A stretch of 5,693 bases of DNA, taken from the NCBI GenBank assembly GCA_018222665.1, contig JAAEZW010000139.1, positions 1-5,693 of the forward strand, given 5' to 3'. The notes beneath the pieces are model-generated. The model worked only from the letters and a program-made list of their open reading frames with translations. It searched no databases and was not told the DNA's origin. This document shows, piece by piece, positions 1-5,346 of the stretch (positions are counted from its first letter, which is position 1; each line of letters begins with the position of its first letter). Source of the stretch: Paracoccaceae bacterium. Lineage in GTDB: Bacteria > Pseudomonadota > Alphaproteobacteria > Rhodobacterales > Rhodobacteraceae. A program made the translations under genes and the position numbers.

Positions 1-1
1 A

Positions 2-313
2 TTGCTCACAGGGCGTTGGTTTGATGCAGAAGAGGCCAAGGGATGGGGCATCATCAACCACATCTATCCCGCCGCTGATCTGATGGCAGAGGCGCGCAAA
101 TTGGCCAAGCTTTTGGCCTCGGGTCCGCCCTTGGTTTACGCCGCGATCAAGGAAATCGTGCGCGAGGCTGAGGATATGAAGTTCCAAGATGCGATGAATA
201 AAATCACCAAATCGCAGTTTGAAACTGTGGAAAAACTTTACACGTCTGAGGATCAATTAGAAGGCGCGCGCGCCTTCGCAGAAAAACGTGATCCTGTTTG
301 GAAGGGGCGCTAA
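2..313 (+). CDS. caiD: Enoyl-CoA hydratase/isomerase family protein, CaiD-like (carnitinyl-CoA dehydratase), C-terminal fragment
   Basis: This is the last 103 codons of a crotonase-superfamily gene whose 5' part lies left of the window. The leading TTG is an internal leucine codon, not a start. The visible part opens with LLTGRWFDAEEAKGWGIIN, the segment following the active-site core in crotonases, and continues into the C-terminal helical region used for trimer contacts. It ends with AFAEKRDPVWKGR, a tail I recognise from E. coli CaiD, which hydrates crotonobetainyl-CoA to carnitinyl-CoA in the cytoplasm. The oxyanion-hole and catalytic glutamate region is outside the window, so substrate cannot be judged; a generic enoyl-CoA hydratase is the alternative, and the symbol is tentative. 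It is the only plus-strand gene here and converges on the minus-strand gap/tkt cluster. Family membership is near certain; the CaiD assignment is moderate. Confidence 0.9.
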   Translation: MLTGRWFDAEEAKGWGIINHIYPAADLMAEARKLAKLLASGPPLVYAAIKEIVREAEDMKFQDAMNKITKSQFETVEKLYTSEDQLEGARAFAEKRDPVWKGR

Positions 314-321
314 GGCGCCCC
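304..321 (+). terminator. Stem-loop containing the stop codon of the CaiD-like gene
   Basis: A perfect 7-bp GC-rich stem, GGGGCGC (304-310) and GCGCCCC (315-321), closes a four-base TAAG loop, so the TAA stop lies in the loop. The plus-strand sequence after it is CAAACAACAAG with no T-run, so it is not a canonical intrinsic terminator. It may instead act as an mRNA 3'-end or Rho-assisted element. A weaker AAGAA...TTCTT repeat lies at 329-344. Confidence 0.35.
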
Positions 322-348
322 AAACAACAAGAACTCCAATTCTTATAA

Positions 349-510
349 TTAAATGCGATATTTCAGAGATCGCCTTGGCACACTGTTGACTTTGTCAACC
401 CAGATCATGCGCGGTCGCAGCGTAGCGCAGACTAATCGCGCAAGATACAGCCCGCGCGCGTCCAGTCGAACCGCAGGTTTGCCTTCGGCAAAACGGTGCG
501 TGGGCTTCAT
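349..510 (-). CDS. Possible small basic hypothetical protein (53 aa)
   Basis: I do not recognise this ORF. It starts at ATG 510 and stops with TAA at 351-349. It encodes 53 residues beginning MKPTHRFAEGKPAVRLDARG and ending SVPRRSLKYRI, rich in arginine and lysine with few acidic residues. There is no evident membrane segment or signal peptide. In its favour: the composition is protein-like, the frame stays open upstream to a TAG, and it lies in an otherwise empty region in the same orientation as the gap genes, 103 nt past the gap1 stop and beyond the gap1 terminator. Against it: there is no good Shine-Dalgarno sequence before the ATG and no convincing promoter. It could be a real small protein, a remnant of a larger gene, or chance. 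An opposite-strand ORF over the same interval (353-544) looks like its antisense shadow. Confidence 0.3.
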   Translation of the reverse strand: MKPTHRFAEGKPAVRLDARGLYLARLVCATLRPRMIWVDKVNSVPRRSLKYRI

Positions 511-560
511 TTCATTCAGCCACGTTAATCGCCCACGGGCGTGATCCTAAGCGTTGATAT

Positions 561-587
561 AAAAAATATGGGGATTTTGTTATCCCA
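561..587 (-). terminator. Rho-independent terminator of gap1
   Basis: Read on the minus strand, TGGGAT (587-582) and ATCCCCA (575-569) form a 6-bp stem with one bulged base around a six-base AACAAA loop, followed directly by TATTTTTT (568-561). The hairpin is modest but the T-run is good. It lies 27-53 nt past the gap1 stop codon. Confidence 0.65.
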
Positions 588-613
588 GATAGGCCACGTA
601 ATAGGGAAGAGGT

Positions 614-1615
614 CTAAATCAATTTACCCATCGCAACGGCCGTATCGGCCATGCGGTTGGAAAAGCCCCATTCGTTGTCATACCACGTCAGGATGCGCAC
701 CATATTGCCATCCATCACCTTGGTTTGTTCGCTGGCAAAAACGGATGAATGCGGATCGTGGTTGAAATCCATTGAAACAAGCGGATCGTCTGTATAACCC
801 AAGATGCCGTTCATCGCGCCCTCAGCCGCGGATTTAACGGCCGCGTTGATTTCCTCAATCGTGGTATCGCGCGCAGCCTCAAACGTGAGGTCAACACAGG
901 ATACGTTTGGGGTTGGGACACGAATGGCCACACCGTCCAATTTTCCGTTCAACTCGGGCAATACCAAACCAACGGCCTTAGCGGCCCCTGTGGAGGTTGG
1001 GATCATGCTCATCGCGGCGGCGCGGGAGCGATACAAATCCTTATGCATTGTGTCCAGCGCTGGTTGATCGCCTGTATAGCTGTGGATTGTGGTCATAAAC
1101 CCACGTTTGATGCCGATGGCATCATTCAGAGCCTTGGCCACAGGAGACAGACAGTTGGTGGTGCAGGATGCGTTTGACACGATGATTTGATCCGACGTCA
1201 GCGTGTCGTGGTTCACACCATAAACGATAGTATTGTCCGCGCCCTTTGACGGGGCTGAAACCAAAACACGATGGGCACCGTTTTCCAAATGAACCGCGGC
1301 CTTTTCCCGATCTGTGAAAATGCCTGTACATTCCAAAACAACATCCACTCCATCCCAAGGAAGTTCCGCAGGATTGCGAATGGCTGTTACATTAATCGGA
1401 CCACGGCCCACATCAATTTTGCTGTCGGTAGTTGTGACCTCTGCAGGAAAGCGTCCATGTACACTGTCAAATCGCAAAAGATGCGCATTTGTTTCCACAG
1501 GTCCCAAATCGTTGATCGCCACAACCTCGATATCGGTGCGCCCCGATTCAACGATGGCCCGCAAAACATTACGCCCGATGCGCCCAAATCCATTGATGGC
1601 AACTTTGACAGCCAT
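614..1615 (-). CDS. gap: Type I glyceraldehyde-3-phosphate dehydrogenase, NAD-type pocket signature (gap1)
   Basis: This cytoplasmic enzyme phosphorylates and oxidises glyceraldehyde 3-phosphate to 1,3-bisphosphoglycerate, reversibly. The 333 residues are full length. The Rossmann motif NGFGRIGR is at 8-15. The nucleotide-selectivity loop INDLGP at 34-39 keeps the aspartate (Asp36, Asp32 in Bacillus stearothermophilus numbering) that contacts the NAD ribose hydroxyls. The catalytic motif SNASCTTNC has Cys151, with the general base His178 in HSYTGDQ. The phosphate-site motif is TSTGAAKA, and the family tail [10 protein letters not shown] is present. The ATG at 1615 has AAAGGA six bases upstream. 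It is a collinear, gapless paralog of the gene at 1966-2967, about 64% identical by hand count (214/333). It has its own putative promoter and operator pair and its own terminator. From the Asp36 signature I infer NAD-dependent, mainly catabolic use; enzyme identity is certain, cofactor preference is inference. Confidence 0.98.
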   Translation of the reverse strand: MAVKVAINGFGRIGRNVLRAIVESGRTDIEVVAINDLGPVETNAHLLRFDSVHGRFPAEVTTTDSKIDVGRGPINVTAIRNPAELPWDGVDVVLECTGIFTDREKAAVHLENGAHRVLVSAPSKGADNTIVYGVNHDTLTSDQIIVSNASCTTNCLSPVAKALNDAIGIKRGFMTTIHSYTGDQPALDTMHKDLYRSRAAAMSMIPTSTGAAKAVGLVLPELNGKLDGVAIRVPTPNVSCVDLTFEAARDTTIEEINAAVKSAAEGAMNGILGYTDDPLVSMDFNHDPHSSVFASEQTKVMDGNMVRILTWYDNEWGFSNRMADTAVAMGKLI

Positions 1616-1635
1616 GGTTCATCCTTTGATTTTTA

Positions 1636-1645
1636 TTAGCGATAA
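1636..1645. promoter_or_regulatory. Second operator-like site of the gap1 leader (TTAGCGATAA)
   Basis: TTAGCGATAA is a one-mismatch palindrome with a central CG. It lies between the larger palindrome and the gap1 Shine-Dalgarno sequence, with site centres 12 bp apart. The identical ten bases recur in front of the other gap gene at 3052-3061, which argues against chance. Confidence 0.55.
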
Positions 1646-1646
1646 A

Positions 1647-1658
1647 GTTAGCGCTAAC
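1647..1658. promoter_or_regulatory. Palindromic operator GTTAGCGCTAAC upstream of gap1 (LacI-family type)
   Basis: This is a perfect 12-bp palindrome with a central CG step, typical of LacI/GalR-family operators. It is 31 bp upstream of the gap1 ATG and covers the place where the -10 box should lie if TTGACA (1683-1678) is the -35. A bound protein there would be expected to block RNA polymerase. A one-mismatch version lies upstream of the other gap gene at 3070-3081. The alphaproteobacterial central-carbon regulator CceR/PckR is a plausible ligand, but I infer this from gene content and family behaviour, not from a remembered exact motif. Confidence 0.65.
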
Positions 1659-1683
1659 ATCAACATTCAGGGAAATTTGTCAA
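1655..1683 (-). promoter_or_regulatory. Putative gap1 promoter (-35 TTGACA)
   Basis: A consensus -35 hexamer TTGACA reads at 1683-1678 on the minus strand. A 17-base spacer puts the -10 position at 1660-1655 (ATGTTA), with TGTTAG one base further; both match TATAAT poorly. The weak -10 overlaps the palindromic operator, which fits a regulated promoter. The call rests mainly on the -35. Confidence 0.45.
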
Positions 1684-1716
1684 GCCAAAAGCAGGATGTT
1701 TACAAATCGTGGAAAT

Positions 1717-1851
1717 TTATCGCCAAAAGGCCAGATACTCGATCAACTCGTCGCCCTTGACGAGGAGAAAGTGAAAATTCTGCGCTCCGTTATAAAGCAC
1801 AACATAAAATATGGCGCATAAAATGGCGAAAAAATAGCATTGGCCAACCAT
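1717..1851 (-). CDS. Putative 44-aa single-span membrane protein between the gap genes
   Basis: The ORF starts at ATG 1851 and ends with TAA at 1719-1717. Residues about 5-20 (CYFFAILCAIFYVVLY) form one strongly hydrophobic segment, long enough for a transmembrane helix. After a short polar stretch (NGAQN) comes an amphipathic tail that ends in KGDELIEYLAFWR. The charged, tryptophan-containing end after a single helix is the pattern of a small inner-membrane protein. I have an impression of similar short proteins with an AFWR-like end in Rhodobacterales but cannot verify it. No function is known to me. The start is weak, with only GGGAA five bases upstream, and a TGA lies four codons before the ATG. 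It lies 66 bp past the gap2 terminator, and its stop is 101 nt before the gap1 start. Another frame over the same DNA continues from gap2's alternate frame and looks like a shadow. Confidence 0.55.
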   Translation of the reverse strand: MVGQCYFFAILCAIFYVVLYNGAQNFHFLLVKGDELIEYLAFWR

Positions 1852-1871
1852 AATTTCCCATCATGCACCTG

Positions 1872-1885
1872 TTGTAACGTTTCAA
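1872..1885. promoter_or_regulatory. Imperfect palindrome TTGTAACGTTTCAA upstream of the 44-aa ORF
   Basis: Six of the seven base pairs of this 14-bp inverted repeat are complementary around a central CG. It lies 20-33 bp upstream of the small ORF's ATG. Its TAACGTT core resembles the TTAACGCTAA core of the gap2 operator, so it could be a diverged site for the same regulator. Palindromes of this quality also arise by chance. Confidence 0.25.
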
Positions 1886-1918
1886 TGATGTCTAGGGAGA
1901 TATCGGAATTTGGTAAAT

Positions 1919-1947
1919 AAAAAAACCCGCACACAAGGCGGTGTTTT
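1919..1947 (-). terminator. Rho-independent terminator of gap2
   Basis: On the minus strand AAAAC-A-CCGC pairs with GCGGGTTTT around a seven-base CTTGTGT loop, with one bulged A, and the sequence runs into seven consecutive T (1925-1919). It begins 18 nt past the gap2 stop and should separate gap2 from the small ORF and gap1. Confidence 0.75.
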
Positions 1948-1965
1948 GCAGAAGTTTTGATGTGA

Positions 1966-2967
1966 TTACAACAACCGACCCATTGTTGCGGCAACATCTG
2001 CCATGCGGCAGGAGAAGCCCCATTCGTTGTCATACCATGCCAAAACACGCACAGTGCGACCACCGACAACCTTGGTTTGGTCGGGGGCAAAGATGCTGGA
2101 TTCTGGTGTATGGTTAAAGTCGATTGAAATCTTGGGCTCTGGGTCATAGGCCAAGACGTGCCCCATGTGACCCGCGGCCGCTTCGCGTACGATTTCGTTG
2201 ATGTCTTCGACAGTGACATCTTTGCTGGCCTCAAATGTCAAATCCACGGCAGACACGTTTGGCGTTGGTACGCGCATCGCAGTGCCGTCCAGTTTGCCAG
2301 ATAGCTCTGGCAATACTTCGCCCAATGCTTTGGCGGCCCCTGTGGATGTTGGGATCATCGCCATTCCAGCGGCGCGGGCGCGGTACAAATCCTTGTGGCG
2401 GCGGTCCAAAGTAGGTTGGTCGCCTGTATAGCTGTGGATCGTTGTCATGATGCCGCGTTCAATTCCGACCGCGTCATTCAGAACCTTGGCCAATGGCGCC
2501 AAGCAGTTCGTTGTGCACGATCCGTTGGACACCATTGTGTCGCCAGAAATTAGATCGCGGTGATTTACGCCATAGACGATGGTTTTTTGCACATTCTTTG
2601 CAGGGGCCGAGATTAGGACAGATTTTGCGCCTTGGCGAATATGCACATCCGCTTTGTTGCCGTCGTTGAATTTGCCAGTGCATTCCAAAACAACGTCACA
2701 CCCAGACCAATCCAATTCCTCGGGGTAATAGGTTGAAAAGACTTGCATCGGGCCGCGGCCCAAATCCATGGTGTCATCCTTGACAACAACATTGCCGTTA
2801 AAGCGGCCATGCACGCTGTCATATTTTAACAGGTGCGCGTTGGTTTCAATGGGGCCTGTTGCGTTGATTTTTACAACCTGAACATCGTTGCGTGCGCTTT
2901 CGGCGATATGCGCCAATGTACACCGTCCGATACGTCCAAATCCATTGATTCCAACTGTGACTGTCAT
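1966..2967 (-). CDS. gap: Type I glyceraldehyde-3-phosphate dehydrogenase, NADP-type pocket signature (gap2)
   Basis: This is a second complete 333-residue GAPDH, aligning without gaps to the product of 614-1615. NGFGRIGR is at 8-15, the catalytic SNGSCTTNC has Cys151, and HSYTGDQ has His178, so it should be active. The selectivity loop differs: INATGP at 34-39 replaces Asp36-Leu37 with Ala36-Thr37, the change seen in NADP-using gluconeogenic GapB of Bacillus subtilis (INAS). Residues 189-190, the Leu187-Pro188 pair in the B. stearothermophilus enzyme, are Arg-Arg, which could bind the 2'-phosphate of NADP; gap1 has Thr-Met. I infer NADP preference or dual use and a gluconeogenic role. The ATG at 2967 has AGGAG seven bases upstream. 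The gene is 190 bp downstream of tkt, past the tkt terminator, with its own promoter, operator pair and terminator. Identity is certain; cofactor call is inference. Confidence 0.98.
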   Translation of the reverse strand: MTVTVGINGFGRIGRCTLAHIAESARNDVQVVKINATGPIETNAHLLKYDSVHGRFNGNVVVKDDTMDLGRGPMQVFSTYYPEELDWSGCDVVLECTGKFNDGNKADVHIRQGAKSVLISAPAKNVQKTIVYGVNHRDLISGDTMVSNGSCTTNCLAPLAKVLNDAVGIERGIMTTIHSYTGDQPTLDRRHKDLYRARAAGMAMIPTSTGAAKALGEVLPELSGKLDGTAMRVPTPNVSAVDLTFEASKDVTVEDINEIVREAAAGHMGHVLAYDPEPKISIDFNHTPESSIFAPDQTKVVGGRTVRVLAWYDNEWGFSCRMADVAATMGRLL

Positions 2968-3017
2968 CGTCTGTCTCCTGCTTTGGCTTGGGTCAGGGCT
3001 TAGAACACTTTGGATCT

Positions 3018-3047
3018 AGGATAAATGAAAAATCGTAATTTTGTCAG
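3018..3047 (-). promoter_or_regulatory. Putative gap2 promoter
   Basis: On the minus strand CTGACA (3047-3042) is a five-of-six match to the -35 consensus. After an 18-base spacer, TATCCT (3023-3018) matches four of six of the -10. The leader to the ATG would be about 45 nt. The upstream edge lies 4 bp from the nearest operator-like site, a position where activators usually sit. Confidence 0.5.
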
Positions 3048-3051
3048 GATG

Positions 3052-3061
3052 TTAGCGATAA
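3052..3061. promoter_or_regulatory. Operator-like site adjoining the gap2 -35 box (TTAGCGATAA)
   Basis: These ten bases are identical to 1636-1645 in front of gap1, and the shared block extends to TTAGCGATAAA. The site centre is 19 bp from the centre of the palindrome at 3070-3081, against 12 bp for the gap1 pair. Confidence 0.55.
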
Positions 3062-3069
3062 AATACGAT

Positions 3070-3081
3070 GTTAGCGTTAAC
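3070..3081. promoter_or_regulatory. Operator GTTAGCGTTAAC upstream of gap2
   Basis: This matches the gap1 palindrome GTTAGCGCTAAC at 11 of 12 positions and keeps the central CG. It lies upstream of the putative gap2 -35 box, so a protein bound here would not cover the core promoter. That fits activation rather than repression. Confidence 0.6.
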
Positions 3082-3110
3082 GTTTTCGCAAATATTCAAA
3101 GGCGAAATTG

Positions 3111-3134
3111 AAAAACCCCGCCAGCGGCGGGGTT
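3111..3134 (-). terminator. Rho-independent terminator of tkt
   Basis: On the minus strand AACCCCGCC and GGCGGGGTT form a perfect 9-bp stem with a three-base GCT loop, followed by a run of five T that starts within the stem. It begins 23 nt past the tkt stop. This is the strongest terminator in the window. Confidence 0.9.
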
Positions 3135-3157
3135 CTGAGTCGTTTGTGTGATTTTGT

Positions 3158-5176
3158 TTACAGCAGGTCGTTTGCCATTTTGACAATCGCGTCAGACGTG
3201 ATGCCAAATTTTTCAAACAGAACCTCTGCAGGGGCAGATGCGCCGAAACGGTCCATTCCGATGAACCCTGTTTTCGCTTCGCGTCCGCGTTCCCCCAAAA
3301 GCCAGCGATCCCAACCCTGACGCACGCCCGCTTCGATGCCGATGCGCACGATGTTCCCTGCAGGCAGGACCTTGCGGCTATAGGCTTCGTCCTGTTCTGC
3401 GAACAATTCCATGCAAGGCATTGAAACAACGCGTGTACCGATCCCTTGGGCTTGCAATGCCTCGCGCGCTTTTAGGGCGATGGAAACTTCTGATCCTGTT
3501 GCGATTAGGATGACCTGACGCTTGCCTTCTGAGTCGGCCAAAACATAGGCCCCCTTGGCGCTCAGATTTGCATTTTTATGCTCGGTCCGCACCGTTGGCA
3601 AACCCTGACGTGTTAGAGACAGAACAGAGGGCGTTTCCTTGGCCGTTAGGGCCAATTCCCAGGCTTCTGCTGTTTCAACCGTATCCGCAGGACGGAAAAC
3701 GTAGGTGTTTGGGGTCGCGCGGCTGATGGCCAAATGTTCAACGGGTTGGTGTGTTGGGCCATCTTCGCCCAAACCGATGCTGTCATGCGTCATAACGAAA
3801 ACGGTTGGCATTTTCATCAAGGCTGCCAAACGCATCGCAGGACGCGCATAATCGGTAAAGCACATGAATGTGCCGCCATAGGGGCGAATACCACCATGCA
3901 ATGCCATGCCGTTCATTGCCGCGGCCATACCATGTTCGCGGATGCCCCAGTGGATATAACGACCCCCACGGTTATTGGTGTCAAAGATACCCATATCCTT
4001 GGATTTTGTGTTGTTTGACCCAGACAGATCCGCAGATCCGCCAACGGTTTCTTGCATCACTGGGTTGATGACATTCAACGCCAATTCGCTGGATTTCCGT
4101 GTTGCGTGCTTGGGTGCCTCTTCCGAGGTTTGTTTTTTGAATGCACGCACGACCGCGGCCAAACGCTTGGGCGCGTCTAAGGCAAAGGCGCGGTTGAATT
4201 CACTTTGTTTGTTGTTGGACAGGGTTGCAAAACGTGCGTTCCACTCGGCACGCTCTGCCGCGCCGCGTGATCCGATGATTTCCCAGTCTTTTTTGATGTC
4301 CGCTGGAATTTCAAAGGCATCCGCCGTCCATCCATAGGCGGCTTTTGTATCGGCGATCAACTGCGCATCTGTCAGTGCGCCGTGACCCTTGGATGTATCC
4401 TGTGCAGATGACCCAAGTGCGATATGTGTTTCACACGCAATCATAGATGGTTTTTTGGATTTCTTTGCCGCCGTCAGGGCGGCATCAATTGCCGCAGGAT
4501 CGTGGCCATCAATCTCCTGAACATGCCAGCCTGACGCCTTAAAACGCATGACCTGATCGGTGCGGTCGGCCAAATCAACGGTGCCGTCAATGGTGATGTT
4601 GTTGTTGTCCCAAAGAACGATCAATTTTGACAATTCGTGACGCCCAGCAAGGCCAATCGCCTCTTGGCTGACGCCTTCCATCAAACACCCGTCACCTGCG
4701 ATCACATAGGTGTGGTGATCCACAACCTTTTTGCCAAAACGGGCGCGTAGGATTTCTTCGGCCATGGCAAAACCAACAGCATTTGAAATCCCCTGACCCA
4801 ATGGGCCTGTTGTTGTTTCAATCGCGTCGGAAAGGAAGTTTTCAGGGTGACCCGCGGTTTTCGCACCCAACTGGCGGAAATTCTTGATCTCTTCGATTGG
4901 GAAATCGTCGTATCCGCACAGGTGCAATAGGGAATAGATCAACATCGATCCATGTCCCGCAGACAGGATAAAGCGATCACGATCTGGCCATGTTGGGTTT
5001 TTCGCGTCAAACTTCATGTGTTTTTCAAACAACACGGTTGCCACATCTGCCATCCCCATTGGCATTCCAGAGTGTCCAGAGTTTGCAGCGGCAATTGCAT
5101 CCAGTGTTAACGTCCGGATGGCGGCTGCCTTATTCCAATGATCGGGGTTTGCAGTGCGCAGGGCTTGAATATCCAT
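3158..5176 (-). CDS. tkt: Transketolase
   Basis: This thiamine-diphosphate enzyme moves two-carbon ketol units between sugar phosphates in the non-oxidative pentose phosphate pathway, releasing glyceraldehyde 3-phosphate, the GAPDH substrate. The 672 residues are full length (E. coli TktA is 663). The N-terminal signature [20 protein letters not shown] covers 21-40 with His35; SGHSG replaces the common SGHPG, which I believe is frequent in alphaproteobacteria. His75 is in SAGHG and His110 in AGHPE. The ThDP/metal motif runs from GDGCLMEG (161-168) to WDNNN (189-193). His265 is in KGHG. The catalytic Glu414 is in IREHGM, and transketolase signature 2, [14 protein letters not shown], is at 470-483. 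I chose ATG 5176 over the preceding in-frame TTG at 5179; AAAAGG lies eight bases before the ATG. No gap-type operator is visible upstream. It is a separate unit ending in its own terminator. Confidence 0.98.
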   Translation of the reverse strand: MDIQALRTANPDHWNKAAAIRTLTLDAIAAANSGHSGMPMGMADVATVLFEKHMKFDAKNPTWPDRDRFILSAGHGSMLIYSLLHLCGYDDFPIEEIKNFRQLGAKTAGHPENFLSDAIETTTGPLGQGISNAVGFAMAEEILRARFGKKVVDHHTYVIAGDGCLMEGVSQEAIGLAGRHELSKLIVLWDNNNITIDGTVDLADRTDQVMRFKASGWHVQEIDGHDPAAIDAALTAAKKSKKPSMIACETHIALGSSAQDTSKGHGALTDAQLIADTKAAYGWTADAFEIPADIKKDWEIIGSRGAAERAEWNARFATLSNNKQSEFNRAFALDAPKRLAAVVRAFKKQTSEEAPKHATRKSSELALNVINPVMQETVGGSADLSGSNNTKSKDMGIFDTNNRGGRYIHWGIREHGMAAAMNGMALHGGIRPYGGTFMCFTDYARPAMRLAALMKMPTVFVMTHDSIGLGEDGPTHQPVEHLAISRATPNTYVFRPADTVETAEAWELALTAKETPSVLSLTRQGLPTVRTEHKNANLSAKGAYVLADSEGKRQVILIATGSEVSIALKAREALQAQGIGTRVVSMPCMELFAEQDEAYSRKVLPAGNIVRIGIEAGVRQGWDRWLLGERGREAKTGFIGMDRFGASAPAEVLFEKFGITSDAIVKMANDLL

Positions 5177-5316
5177 CAAAGCGGCCTTTTCAATAGGGTT
5201 GATTTGTTCACGCGCTCAATACCACGCTGTGCTACGAAATCAAGCCAAGTGCCGCTTTTATCGCGCTATGATTTGCCCTGGCGCAGTTTGCAGCGATTTT
5301 GGGGCAGGGTGGTCCT

Positions 5317-5339
5317 GGCCCGCAACCGATGTGCGGGCC
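5317..5339 (-). other. GC-rich hairpin between the CMD-family gene and tkt
   Basis: A perfect 8-bp stem, GGCCCGCA (5317-5324) and TGCGGGCC (5332-5339), encloses a seven-base loop. It begins 7 nt past the stop of the upstream minus-strand gene. No T-run follows on the minus strand (AGGACCACCC), so it is either an imperfect or Rho-assisted terminator or an mRNA-stabilising 3' structure. The rest of the 170-bp gap holds the tkt leader; I see no convincing tkt promoter hexamers there. Confidence 0.45.
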
Positions 5340-5346
5340 TATCTGT

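Noticed and set aside
478..537. Hairpins (TTTGCC-TTC-GGCAAA at 478-492; CGTGGGC 499-505 with GCCCACG 531-537) as a possible small RNA
   Set aside because: No promoter, no T-run terminator in either direction at the right place, and no resemblance to tRNA, SRP RNA, 6S or RNase P features that I can recognise.
353..544. 63-codon plus-strand ORF in the left intergenic region
   Set aside because: Ser/Arg/Ala-rich with no ribosome binding site, and it covers almost the same interval as the minus-strand 53-codon frame; it looks like an antisense shadow.
1762..1819. Plus-strand mini-ORF with GAGGAG before a GTG (16 codons)
   Set aside because: The ribosome-site spacing is too short, the peptide is very short, and it is antisense to the more convincing 44-codon ORF.
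1743..2234. 163-codon minus-strand frame overlapping the 3' part of gap2 and the gap spacer
   Set aside because: It overlaps the gap2 3' end in another frame, where gap2 is unambiguous, and crosses the gap2 terminator. Its spacer part competes with the better 44-codon frame.
5106..5112. GTTAACG inside the 5' part of tkt as an operator half-site
   Set aside because: Only one half matches and it lies in the conserved RTLTLDA codons of transketolase; explained by coding constraint.
5177..5231. tkt promoter with TTGATT and TATTGA spaced 16 bases
   Set aside because: Each hexamer matches consensus poorly; not better than chance in this sequence.
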